Below, piece after piece: positions 1 through 11,100 of a stretch of DNA of 64,000 nucleotides (its first letter is position 1; every line of letters starts with the position of its first letter). The DNA is from Symbiodinium natans. Lineage: Eukaryota; Sar; Dinophyceae; Suessiales; Symbiodiniaceae. Where the stretch lies: contig CAJNDS010002691.1 of assembly GCA_905221605.1 (NCBI GenBank), forward strand, positions 130,001 to 194,000. Reading direction: 5' to 3'. Both the position numbers and the translations under genes were made by a program. The notes under the pieces were generated by a model. The model did no database searches and was not told the DNA's origin. It saw only the letters and a program-made list of their open reading frames with translations.

Positions 1-220
1 CTGTCATGCTGCGAGGAGCGGTTTGATGTTGAGCTGGCCTGGCTGTCTCTGAGACTCTCTGTGTCCCTCTCAAGGTTCAGGCCCAAAGCGCTTACCACTT
101 ACTTCAACTTACTTCGCTACAGCCCCCGACACAAAAAGAAAGAGGTCCGCCACTGCAGCCCAGTCTCTGATATCTTGCCTGTCAAAACCAGGTTGGGTAT
201 GCCGGCATGAAGGTCTTTAC

Positions 221-711
221 CCGTGGAGGGGCTGTGATCTTGATGGTCGCTTTCCCGGCCGTCTGCTTCAAGTCCGTCCAGGTGGCGAAAAAGGTCTTGC
301 CAGTGTTCCTGGGCCATGTTCCGGGGGACTTTAAGCTGCATCTAAGCCTTTCAGCGAGGGTTCTCTCCCTCCTTCTTGAACTCTCAGTCTTACAAGCATT
401 AGTTTCATTAGTTGCTGTTCACAACAAAAGAACATCTGCATCGGCTGTGATACTTGGAAACAACTTCATCCATGGCCAAGGCTCCGGTAGTTGGTCCTTT
501 TCGTTTTCGTCGAATTCTGCAAATCCAACAACGGTGACCTGGCGGCGGTCATGTTTTGGGTCGCAGCGGCAAGCTCGAAGTTTGCATCAAATCACCCTCC
601 AAGCCCTCAAGCCCAAACACCTCCGTGCAAAAGTATGCCGAAGAATAGCATGGCTACCGGCAGCTCTGTGCCCCAAGCTGGCTTTCGCATCGCATAAGCC
701 GTCATGAAAGC
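221..711 (-). CDS. Partial unrecognised gene, two exons
   Basis: Two minus-strand exons can be argued. Exon 621-711 follows a CAAG acceptor, ends before GTGTTT, and reads AFMTAYAMRKPAWG then a hydrophobic stretch (LPVAMLFFGILLHG) that could be a membrane segment. Exon 221-328 (36 codons) follows AAAG, ends before GTAAAG, and reads SPGTWPRNTGKTFF and then a Lys/Thr-rich tail. A second frame is also open through this exon (VPRNMAQEHWQDLFRHLDG), so the frame is not settled. The 3' part of the gene would lie beyond position 1. Family not recognised; the joining of the two exons is inference. Confidence 0.35.
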
Positions 712-1340
712 CTTGCTTGCGCAGCTTGTCCGGAGAGGACTACATACTCTTTGGGTTTGTGAGGGAAGGAAACACGCACCAACATGAAGATGAAAGGTTG
801 ACCTGTAAGCCAAGAAGCAGTGGTGAGAGCGCAATATTCCTTTCCTTGGGTGCTCTTGGATTGTGGGCAGCGTTCAAAATTCTTGTTCCTGGAAAATTGA
901 GTTAGATGAGCTGACGCTAGTGTCGCTCAGCTTGCACGACGCCTCGTAAGTCAGAGAAAACCATACGCGTCCATAAGCACATTTTTTTGTCAACTCCGGA
1001 AGCAACGCTGGTTTTGGTGTGATTTGGAATACGGCCGCTAATCCCCCTCGCGGACTTCGAGCCTGGCTCGGTTTCTCTCGGCTCACTTGGTCATGCAGGC
1101 CCCCAGCATATCTTCCGAACACCATGAAGAGATGCTGAGCGGAATGGGCTTGAGGATATTTCGCACCTCAAGCCCTCAAGCCTTCAAGCTCTCAACACAT
1201 TCTCAAAACCAAAAGGCCAAGCCCCTTCCCCCCAGCATGCGGAGTCGTAACGTGTCTTGGAAGACATGAAAGGGATTTAAATGGCCGGAGAATTAAATTA
1301 GGAGTTTTTTTTGTCTTTTTTGGGATTTTTTTCTGTTTCT

Positions 1341-1392
1341 GGGTTTAGGGTTGAGGGTTTAGGGTTTAGGGTGAGCGAGTGAGTGAGTGAAA
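1341..1392. repeat. Interstitial telomere-like tract plus GAGT repeat
   Basis: Short run of TTTAGGG and TTGAGGG heptamers followed directly by a (GAGT)n tract. Positions 712-1847 otherwise hold no exon that I can support. A Ser-rich minus reading near 890-960 is open but lacks clear splice sites. Confidence 0.75.
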
Positions 1393-1847
1393 TGGCCCAG
1401 AGATGTTACTGCGGCCTACACCATCTTCCCCCCGCCCCCCCCCCATATCGCAGAGCAGCTCCGAAAACGTCATCGCCGCTCTCCACGAAGGGTGGCGGGT
1501 ACTAAATGCAGCCAAGCATCCTTGACTAGAGGGACAGTGGCCCGAAAGGCTGGGAGTAACTACAAACTACGACAAGGGACAGAAGGCAGACCCCCTTTGT
1601 TTGCGCCGAGGAACAGGACTCGGAGTATGTGTCTACAAACGGAGCGGTGTCATGGGAGACCAGCCCTTTAACGCCGATGGACTTAAGACACTGAGAGGCC
1701 GTTGAGGAGTGCTGATTGCTTACTCCGATGGAGCAAAGGGGCCGTAGACGGCTAGTAGGGGGGTGTATATTGTCTACACAGAAGAATTGGGGCGTTGGGA
1801 GGAAGATGAGGGCTGCTGCTCGCACCTAGGGCCCTGTGAGGCCGAAG

Positions 1848-2375
1848 CGGTGCAGGTTGGTGACGCTGATGGGGCGAGGACAAAATTGGGCGCTGCAAGC
1901 CTATGCTGAAGGTCTAAGAGCCCAAGTAGGCCAAGATGAGGTGACTGTTTGCCTACACGAATGGACCTGCGGTTCTGGGAGGCCGAGATGGACTAGGAGC
2001 CCTGAGGAGGCCAAGTGGACCGATGGACCTGCGGCCAGGGGGTTTGGGCCAGAAGAGGCTGATTTACACTCCATCTGGCCCAAGCCCAGGTTTTCGGCAC
2101 GAGAAAGGGGGTTTGGGCCAGAACTACTACATCTGGCCCAAAGCCAGGTTTTCGGCTCGAGAAAGGGGGTTTGCTTACGTGGAAGGACCTACGGCCTGGT
2201 ATTTGCTTCAACTGGCCCAAACCCAGGTTTACGGCTCGAGAAAGCGGGTTTGGGACAGAAGAGCTGATTTTAGTTGCAACTGGCCCAAATGCCCAAACCC
2301 AGGTTTTTGGCTCAAGAGAAGGGGTTTGCTTTCGCGGCCTTGGGAGGCTCAGAGGTGGGGCACAGGTTGGTTAGC
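1848..2375. repeat. Composite repeat array, left of Cys-rich ORF
   Basis: Several copies of a unit containing GGTTTTCGGCTCGAGAAAGG followed by GGGTTTGGGCC, near 2085, 2148, 2227 and 2303. They are interspersed with GTTTGCTTACG and GGACCTGCGG modules. The motif GCAGGTTGGTGACGCTGATG at about 1853 recurs at about 3925 and 4122. At 2305-2316 the unit reads TTTTGGCTCAAG, identical to the last 12 nt of the dinoflagellate spliced leader as I remember it. The array is related to the one at 3919-4333. Confidence 0.75.
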
Positions 2376-2435
2376 TGAAGATCCCGGGTTTCTGGGAGGG
2401 GAAGGGTGCTGTGAGCTTCTGCTAAGATGAGGGGC

Positions 2436-2487
2436 TATTTGCTTACGCACTACGACGGGGGTATTTGCTTACGCACCACGACGGGGG
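2436..2487. repeat. 26-bp tandem duplication
   Basis: Two adjacent 26-bp units, 2436-2461 and 2462-2487, containing TTGCTTACGCAC(T/C)ACGACGG and differing by one base. The same GCTTACG...ACG module is scattered through the flanking composite arrays. Confidence 0.85.
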
Positions 2488-2819
2488 CGGAGAACAAACA
2501 AGCCCACAACCAGCCCATCCCGGAAGGTGCAGGGGGTACCAAACGCCTAAAAACCAGCACAACAAGTCCAGTACATGGAGACGAGAGATGGGACTTTTAA
2601 GCCACTTTCCTGTCAGCCCACAAAAGTGATGTGGCGGAGCTTAAACTGCACCTGACAGCCCTCTGTCCCAGACCCAGGAGTTCGAGGTGAGAATGGGGGT
2701 GTGGGCCTGACTTTTAGGGCCTGGATCCCCCACACCCCTGACCCCCTTTCGATGTCTGGCCCCCCAAGCGCTCACCAACTTTTACGCGGGACGCAGCAAG
2801 TCCAAGGAGTCTACGTTCA

Positions 2820-3425
2820 CTACGGCAAATGAAGGGCCCGGACAGCACGAGAAGGGGCAACGGGTGGCCAGTCTTCAGGTACCCCTTGCGCGAGTTGCCG
2901 CAGCTCTTGCAGTAGCAGAGAGAGCTGGGCGTTTTCCTCAGAAGACAGGCGTCGCAGCAGCCAGCGTCGGACCCGCCTGGTAGGGAGAGGAGTAGAGTGC
3001 ACTTGCCCGGACCCAGCGCCGGGGGTGCACGCAGCCACCATCCCACGAAGGTGAAGGAGAAGCCGGTCTGAGACAGGCGCAGCATCAGCGCGGCGAGGTG
3101 CTGCGGCCAGGCTATGGGCCCAAGTTTGCCAGCAGTCAGGGCAAAAAGGGACATTGGAGAGCGCGGAAGTGCCATACGCACGATGCGCACCGCAGTACCA
3201 ACGGCAGCGCCCACGAAAGTGGACGACCACGTTGCACGAAGCACAGGACGGGCCATTCGAGCCACGGCACCAGGGGCAAGGTAGCGCAGGTCGGGCGTGC
3301 ACTGGGAGACCCCACCACAGTGCCAGCAGGCCAAAGCCTGATCCTGATGCTGCACGGGAGGACAGCTTCAAGTCAACGCCAGAGCCGCCAAAGCTGCTGA
3401 CCAAGAGGGCTGTTGAGCACCCCAA
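2820..3425 (-). CDS. Cysteine-rich, zinc-ribbon-like ORF of 201 codons
   Basis: A continuous minus-strand frame of 201 codons. The first Met is at 3425, but the true start is unknown. About residues 45-105 hold paired cysteines: CPWCRG, then CASC, then WYC..H, then FCPDC. The order CxxC-CxxC-C..H-CxxC suggests zinc binding. The C-terminal third (RRVRRWLLRRLSSEE and on) is basic then acidic and could be helical. A second minus frame, 2714-3355, is also open, so coding is likely but not certain. The ORF is bracketed by two related repeat arrays (1848-2375 and 3919-4333), so it may belong to a mobile element. No reverse transcriptase or transposase is visible. Family not recognised. Confidence 0.4.
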   Translation of the reverse strand: MGCSTALLVSSFGGSGVDLKLSSRAASGSGFGLLALWWGLPVHARPALPCPWCRGSNGPSCASCNVVVHFRGRCRWYCGAHRAYGTSALSNVPFCPDCWQTWAHSLAAAPRRADAAPVSDRLLLHLRGMVAACTPGAGSGQVHSTPLPTRRVRRWLLRRLSSEENAQLSLLLQELRQLAQGVPEDWPPVAPSRAVRALHLP

Positions 3426-3918
3426 GAGGCCTGCCCATCGGTCAGAAAAGGGTCAGTGTCGCATCCCGCAGATGGCGGCAGGGGGCGGCCCGACGCAAGC
3501 GTTGGGTTGCGGCATGCTGTGGGAGGAGAGCCCAGCGCAGTTCTTGGATGAATGCCGTGCCAGTCGCAGACCCAAGCCAGGAGGAAAGGGAGCCTGCTGC
3601 AGCAGGAGCTGGGTTGTCTTCCACTCCGTCAGGCAAGGCTTGGGGGGGAAGCCGCGGCAAGGTGGCTTCCGCCAAAGGAAGCCACACAGAGACCCTAGCG
3701 TGGGGAGGCCTACAACAAGGTGCTGACAGCACTGAGCAGCAGGCAGGAAGGGGCGTTGCCGGCGGGCGAGACCCTGAATTTCAGATTGCAAGGCCCGACA
3801 AATCCGCAAAGAGCGAACTGCTCCAGTTCCAGGTCCTCCAAGAAGCTGGCGAGAGATGGCAGATGGCAACCCCCAGGGGGAAGACACAGCAATACGACAC
3901 ATGCCCTGCCGAGATTTG

Positions 3919-4333
3919 AGGCTCAGGTTGGTGACGCTGATGGGCTCAGGACCCTGGGGGACGGGAAGCGGGGTGCTGTACGCTTACGCTGAAGGACCAC
4001 GACGAGAAAGGGGGTTTTTGGCCTGAAGAGGCTGATTTTAGCTTCAGCTGGCCCAACGTTTTCGGCTCGAGAGAAAGGGACTACGCAGATGGATCTGCGG
4101 CCCAGAAGACCGATTTGGGGCGCAGGTTGGTGACGCTGATGGGCTCGGGACTCTGGGGGACGGGAAGGGGGGTGCACGCTGACCACGAGCCCTGACCAGG
4201 CCAAGTGGGCCTGACAACTGGCCCAGACCCATGTTTTCGGCTCGAGAAAGTGGGTTTGGGCCCGAAGAGGCTGATTTTAGCCACAGCTGGCCCAACCCCA
4301 GGTTTTCGGCTCGAGAAAGGGGGTTCGCTTACT
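3919..4333. repeat. Composite repeat array, right of Cys-rich ORF
   Basis: Same modules as 1848-2375. GCTCAGGTTGGTGACGCTGA occurs at about 3921 and a close copy at about 4121. GTTTTCGGCTCGAG-type units occur near 4058, 4232 and 4300, with GGCTGATTTTAGC and CAGCTGGCCC modules between. The two arrays flank about 1.5 kb that holds the Cys-rich ORF. Confidence 0.75.
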
Positions 4334-4346
4334 ACGCAGATGGACC

Positions 4347-4544
4347 ATTAGGGTTGAGGGTCTAGGGTTTAGGGTTTAGGTTTTAGGGTTTAGGGTTTAG
4401 GGTTTAGGGTTTGGGGTTTGGGGTTTAGGGTTTAGGGTTTAGGGTTGTAGTTGTAGTAGTTGTAGTTGTAGTTGTAGTTGTAGTAGTAGTAGTAGTAGTA
4501 GTAGCAGTAGTAGTAGTAGTACCAGTAGTAGTACCAGTAGCAAG
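4347..4544. repeat. Telomere-like array grading into GTA repeat
   Basis: Heptamers TTTAGGG with TCTAGGG and TTTGGGG variants (4347-4446), then (GTAGTT)n and (GTA)n to about 4540. The minus-strand Tyr/Asn homopolymer frame across this tract is a repeat artefact. Confidence 0.9.
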
Positions 4545-4699
4545 GACAAAATACAAGAAAAAATCCCAAAACAAAACAAACAACTCCTACAAAAATAGAC
4601 CTCCATTTAAATTTCCAGCCCCCAAACACAGACCAAGCTGATGCTCACGACGCTGACCCTGAGGCTGGGCTTCGATGTGGCTGGGTCCATGGACATGCT

Positions 4700-5682
4700 C
4701 ACGATGCTAGCCCAGAGTTCGCCTTCGCACCTGCTGCTGAGGCATCTGATGCCGGAAAGGCGAGAGGAAAGGCGGCGAAGCATGAACATGCGAGCTAGCG
4801 CCATCTTGGGGGATGCACGGTTCATCTTGCGTGACGCTTCCGGACAAAGACACACAGACAAATGCTCCCCACCGGACAAAAGAAATATATCCATATGAAA
4901 TTCCGAAGTTCCTTACAGAACAAGTCTTGGACGCAGTCCGTGTGGGCTCTTTCGGGCCCGGACCCATGTATTGAGACAACTCTCGTAGTTTCGTAGGGTC
5001 CAAAGGGTCAAAACGCGCAAGCGACATTGAGCCCCGGGCTTGATTTGGTTTTAGTATTGCTTGTGAAAGGACCGCGGCCTTTCGATTGTAGGCAATCAAA
5101 CATTCTGCTGAATCACTTCCGGAGCTTCTGGCGTCACATATCACAAGGGCGTTTGCCTCCTCCGCAATGGGCAGGACCACTCTCTGCATGAACATTTGCA
5201 GCTGCTGCTGCCTCTCCATCAGGTCACGATTGTCGTGCTTCGGAGAATCGGCCAGATGAAAGTCGGATACAAGCAAACAAAAGACCTTGCTTCGATGGCC
5301 AAAGGAAGGCAGCACTAAAGGGAGTACTGACGGGAATAACAAACCATAACAAACCCAGCAAAAGAAAACGGCTCAAATTCAAGGCCAGATAAGATGCCAT
5401 GTGCGGGGTGCGAGGGCAGAACTCATCTGCCAAGCGTGCCAGGCTGGCCGTGTTCTCTGTCATGAGTTTGGCTTGCCGATGTGTCGCACGCAACACGCGG
5501 TATTTTTCCATGCGCGTGGGGATCTCGACGGTGTGTATCATATCATACATGGTGATGGCCTTGATGTCGTCGGTGTTGGTGGCTTTGCTGTCGGCGTTGG
5601 CCGCTTGGTTCTTAGCTGACGCGCCTTTCCCTTTCTTTGGCCTTGTAGCCTTTGTCTTCGCAGACGCCTCTGGAGTGGCCAT
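4700..5682 (-). CDS. Unrecognised gene, two firm exons plus a possible third
   Basis: Exon 1, 5398-5682, is 95 codons from ATG at 5682. It begins with a Lys/Ala-rich low-complexity stretch (residues 1-38), then DDIKAITMYDMIHTVEIPTR. Its end before GCATCT implies a GC donor. The intron 5286-5397 (112 nt) ends CAAG. Exon 2, 4917-5285, is 123 codons in the same phase. It reads VFCLLVSDFHLADSPKHDN, a Gln/Met-rich helix (MERQQQLQMFMQ) and PIAEEANALVICDARSSG, and ends at a good donor, GTAAGG. Phase 0 is kept across the join. A third exon may lie at 4700-4850, where two frames are open (one with MFMLRRLSSRLSG). The CTGGAG just before the start codon could accept a spliced leader. Family not recognised. 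Confidence 0.6.
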
Positions 5683-6547
5683 GGCTCCAGCTACTGCTCG
5701 GTCTCTTTGCATCTCTTTCGGCCCCCGCTGCGTTCCAGACTCCGTTCCGAGGGTTGGAGGCAAACTCGAATCCCAAGGACTTAAAGCATACTTAAAGCCT
5801 CGAAGGTGACGCTCCCATGACTTCTTGGGCGTTTGCCACCTTACATCCCAATAAACCTCAACAAGAAGCCTAAACCTCAATCCAAGATGATGCCTGGCAC
5901 TTGAAGACGTCGCCTGAATGCCAAGCATGCCACGTTGTCAACAAAATACGAGCCTTGACTACAAACAGAAGGCAGGAATTGAGCACGGCGCCACAGCTGC
6001 CACTGTGCACTGCAAGGGCCTGGACATAAGCAGAGAGCAAGGTACTTCTTTCATTGACTCTTTCGAGGTTCATCAGCACAAGAATATTTGGCCCAGCACA
6101 GTATCAACAGCCGCGCGTGCTGCTCTGTCTTCAGTTTTCAAAGTTCTGTTGATTAGGCCTATAGCTCACAGACTGATGTAAGCGAACTTGCAGATTAAAG
6201 AACTAGCCTGAGACATGGAGCAACATGTCACTTCACAGCGGCCTCCAAGGCGCAGCTTGAGGCTTGGGGAGCAAGAGAAGCCAAGTGAGCACTAGGACGG
6301 CATGGCAACTAGGTGAGGAGCTTGTTCAATCTTTACATCGAACACTGACGCAGCCGCTGGTGTTGTTTTTGCTTTCTTATGCAGCTCTCTAGGTGAATAC
6401 TCAGCAACAACGAAGCACTCTTGGGGCCAAAGCCCTCAACTGCCAACATGCCCCTCCGGGCCTGGTCTGCAAAGGGATCTGAATGGGTTTTGGGTTTAGG
6501 AACGATGGTGGGAAGCGCTCTCCGCGTAGGGAGATGCTCGATTATTG

Positions 6548-6581
<34 letters not shown>

Positions 6582-8139
6582 CTTTGTTTGGGGTGGGGGG
6601 GTTAGGGGGGTCTCGCCGAATTTCAATCTCCTGCAGGAGGCCTGACAACTCTTCGGTGAAGTATGAGGCTTCGACCCGAACTTCCTTTCTTCTCCGCGAG
6701 GGGGGTCGTTCAAAGCTCGCCCGCGACTCCAGGAAAGGCGAGGGACGCGCGGCCAGCTTCGCTGAGCCGAGGTGTTCAGGGTCTTTCGGCTGTTCTGTTC
6801 GAAACCCTAAAGCCGAAACAACTCAGACACTAAGTCACTAAGTTCCTAAAATGCTCTCTTCGTCCCCTCGCGTTTTGCAGGATTCTCGTCCAGCAACAAA
6901 GCGCTTGGCCCAAGGAGTCGGCTCCATTTGGAGGCCGACCTTTTGCAGCGTCCTGCAGCCTAAGACACTGGTAGGTCTGGTAGCCCAAGGAACTTACTGG
7001 CACAGGGTCTATGAAATCCATTTATACTTTAGGGGGCTATTGTTCTTCTTGGTCGTTGAAGGTCTAGCCTTGAGAGCCAAGGGCATTGCCGCGTAGATCG
7101 GCCAAACGCTGATCTGGATCCTACGTTAATTTCTGGCTCGGCAAGTTGGGCCTTTGGGGGTTCAGGGTTCGAGTTCAAGGCTTTTGGGTGCAAGGGCTCA
7201 ACTGCTACGCAACCCAAGGCGAGACTCGGAACAGCGATCCTCCCAGAAGAATCCACTGAGAGCTGCTCCAGAGGCCGCAAAATTCTCTACGTAATCTCAC
7301 CATTATCCCTACATTCATCCGTTAACACCCAACTTGCGACCCGTGCGACAAAATTGCGAGAGCCCGGATGTCACACGCAGCCGCGAAAGCCGACGTAAAT
7401 CTCATGTCGCAGATTGGGTCTCGCATGTACCGCAACAAACTGAACCCCCGAGATCCAAAAAACCCTAGCCACCTGCTGCCTAGCAAAAAGGCAAGGAAAC
7501 CGACTCTGGCCTGCGCACCTGGCCTAAGAGCCTTCAAGGTGTCCTAGACCCAAGAGTAACCTAGGAACAAAACAATGTGCCCCCTTCTTGGTGGAAAGGC
7601 GCTTGTTGCAGGGAACCAAAAACTCAAACAACGAGAATTAAAGGGCCTACTGGGCCTACTCTGGGTCTTCGTGTCTGGCAGATCACTACATCGGCTCCCC
7701 GGCTGAGCCCAACACACGGGGGGCGCAAATAAGAGTCATAAACTCGCGTCAGCTCGGCTTCCTGAAAGCGTGGGTTGTTGTGAGCTTAAGGTTTGGGGAG
7801 TAGGGGACTTGGGGGGATTATAAGGGGCTTGGGGAGCCGATTCCAGAGTACCTTGCGGGGAAAGAGTAGTTGAAGAGGTTCGGGTTCCACCCAAGTTGCG
7901 GAAGATGGTGCTCCTTTGTGCGGGCTTCATGGCTTCAGTTGCGGAGACTGAACCAGACACCAACAACACCCCGTGCACAGCTTTGGCGCCCTCTGCGGCT
8001 ATAAGGAGTGGATGACAAAACCAATCCAAGAGTTGACGGCCGAGCTGTGGTACCACAAATCTTGGACCCCTTTCAACACATGTTGAAGGTTTTGGGTTTA
8101 GGGTCCCGAGCACATGAAGCCGTAAGTTCAGGCGGAGAA
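5683..8139. other. Stretch without a firm gene
   Basis: Intergenic or intronic. It holds a GT microsatellite at 6546-6581. A minus-strand reading at 7330-7440 (RYMRDPICDMRFTSAF) looks coding but has no clear donor. Otherwise I see nothing that I can support. Confidence 0.5.
6546..6581. repeat. GT microsatellite
   Basis: About 18 GT dinucleotides with one GC interruption. Confidence 0.95.
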
Positions 8140-11100
8140 CTTGGCGAGCGATTGCCGCACGCCCGCCGTGGCTGCGCTGGTCAATGCCACATTAACCTTA
8201 AGTGGAGTTTCGGGGCTGAATGCACTGCCTTTGGCAAAAGAAGCTCCAACATCCTTCGAACGGCACAAAAAAAAAACCTTATGGCTAAGAGATACGCACT
8301 GAACAGCTGGGACAGGTGAGAATCTTGATCCCAGTCACAATCACGTGCAAGGGTTCGATGCATGTTGGAAACAGCTGCTTCCAAGGGGAAACAGTCTTTG
8401 GCCCTCCCTGAAGATCGCCAAGGTGCTCCCTCAGTTGTGAGGACCAGCCTGCAAACAAGGCTCAAGCTGTCTTGGGGTGTACTTGGGTGCTTGGGTGGGG
8501 AGTTTTTTCCATACGATAGTATCTCGGCGTAGGGTTGGAGACGCTTGGGCTTTGGGCAGGGGCCTGACGTGTGAGGGCAAGCAGCTATGATTGCGAATAG
8601 TGACGTAGCTGGAGGTACTGTGCCACCGTGCTTAGGTTTGCAGATAACATCGCCTGAAGATCCTTTCATGTTCTAGAAAGAGGGTTTACGAGACTAAGGG
8701 ACCCTCAATACAGGTTTCCAAAGAGTAGGATCCCCTGACAATAAGGACCCTAATAAGGCACCCGCAGGTTAATGGCCCCATAGCTGAAACAGCCACGAAG
8801 CAGGGACTCCAAACCCACGCACACCCCTTCAGCCAAAGTCGAGTCGACCTGCTGACGTTGCTTTGAAAACGCCGCTGCATGGGTTCCTGGGCAACTTTTA
8901 GAACAGCACTTCAAGCTAAAACATACCGCATCCTAAACCTGCATTCAAACACGAATCTCACTCGTGCGATGTCTTCTTGTACCAGTGCATGAACAGTATC
9001 ACATGAGGTCGAACATGTGCATATGGGCGGGCCAGACCAGTATGTCACATTAAGTACGTGTGGTTGCGGCCCATATGACTGGCGCCGAGCATCCATGGCA
9101 CTCCAATCTTGCCAGGCGCAGATCCTCCGTGCTTTTGAACATCCAGAAACTTTGGGGCTTAGGGCTTAAGTAGCTTGAGTTTTCATTCTTCGGGCGCAGG
9201 GTTTGATTTTGAGGCGTTAAGATTGGGACAGGCCAGGTTCCACATCGAAGGGCGAAGGGCGCCGCCCTAAGAAGAACAATCTCTCAAACACCTGCCAGAG
9301 CCCTGAGCCCCAAGCCCCAAGCCGCGCCCACTGCAGAGCTCCCCACAATTAAACAGAATATCAATATGGAGAATAAGCATCCGTGTCTCAGGGTCTGCAT
9401 TGGTTTAGGGTTAACCGCCCACAATCTTTGAGCATCAACCACGCAGACCGGTGCACATGTCTTGGGCGTTGCTCCTTGCCCTTGTTTTTTCAATGTCTGT
9501 GGCACTTGGCAACTTTGATGCGATCTGCACTGACATTTGTGCGCTGTGCTCTCTGGGCTTCAATCCACCGAGGCCAGAGCATGTCGCGCTCGCCGGCATT
9601 GGCAGCATCCAGGCGCGTGCTGAGGGCGTGGAACCTCTCCTCGAACCAAACTAGTGCCGTTGGTCCCATGACAATATTTCGGCCAGGAGCTCTGGGCGCA
9701 GATGACTCGAACTAGGGGAGGGGAGAGAGGGGAGGGGAGAGTGGAGGGGAGAGGAGAGGGGAGGGAGAGGGGAGGGAGAGATAGAGAGACAGAGAGACGG
9801 AGAGACGGAGAGACGGAGAGACGGAGAGACGGAGAGACGGAGAGACGGAGAGACGGAGAGACGGAGAGACAGAGAGACAGAGCACAAGAAAAAGAGAGAG
9901 GGGCAAGTGAGAGAGAGAGAGACAGTGACTAGCAGAGAGACGCCAAGACGGAGACCAACAGAGTGATGGAGAGAGGGGACGGGCGGACAAGAACGACAAG
10001 AGCGACTGCCAAAGAGCTACTGAGCACTTCACACTTCTCAGTGGCATAGGCACGTCACACGTCCGAAAGTTTGCAAGCGGCATGCAACACAACGCAATCC
10101 ATCCATGCTCTTGAGTTCCAAGTATCCAGAGATTGCAAGCTCGCCGCCTGAACCGAGACAGGGTCACGTTCCAAGTGGCTCGAATGGCGAATCGATGCAT
10201 GTTTAAATGGTTGGAGTTTCGAGGCTTAGCATAGCAAAAGGCGGATCAATGCTGGAGCTGAAGGCATGTCTCTGACACGAGTAGTGTCTGTAGGACGCCG
10301 GTTTTGCGGAGTCAATCTGAGGAGGATGCTGGGTCACGGCTGCATGGTCGCCTCCCACGGCCCCGCGACACCCTAAACCCTAAACCCCAAAGCCTAAGTC
10401 AACCCCCAATCCGCTCCCCTCCCTCCTCCCCCCCCCCAGGCCAGGGAGACGGTCACCATGGCCAGGTCCGTCTGCCCGAAGGTGGACAGCAGCACCCCCG
10501 AGGTGCCGAACAGCAGCACGAAGCCTTTTGAGGGGTTTGAAGGGAGTTTAGGGGGTTTAAGGGGATTTGGGGAGGTTTAAGGGGATTAAGGGGGGCTAGG
10601 GTCTTGCCCTGGAACCGCATTTTCAGACCACCCGCAACAGCCGATATCAAATAGCTAAAATCCCTAGGAATGCTCGGAGAGACTGTCTGCTTCTCAGGTG
10701 GGCTCTCCACGGCCACTCAGAGGACCCTGCCCCCTGTACGCCGCAGTGGTCGGGCACCGCAACTTGAGACTCCGGGAGTTGGTTTTTGCTGAAGATGTTC
10801 GGGTTGGGGTCGAAGACACAGCACTCACTTCAATCATGTGCACTAGGTGCGCAAGCCTTCGAAATAGTCGAATAGAGGCAAAATAGCGAGGTAGTCCTGC
10901 AATTGCTCATGAACATGAGATCAGTCATACGCAGTTTCCCTGCGCATGCACTTCAACTGCTGAACAGTCAGTGGAGTCCTATTAGTACATGCAAATAGCT
11001 GTGGAGGTCCGATCTGCACCCTACGTGGTAAGGCCGAGACTGCCTGGTCGACAGCTACCCTACAATCTTGGGACCACCACGGCGCAATTTCGGATAGCCG

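Noticed and set aside
4432-4629. Tyr/Asn-rich minus ORF
   Set aside because: Product of the GTA/GTAGTT repeat.
9451-9654. Plus-strand ORF with a signal-peptide-like start (SWALLLALVFSMSVALG)
   Set aside because: It overlaps, antisense, the conserved FHALSTRLDAANAG block shared with paralogue B; no paralogous conservation in the plus frame.
9712-10200. 162-codon minus ORF and matching Arg/Glu plus ORF
   Set aside because: Most of it translates the AGAGACGG minisatellite.
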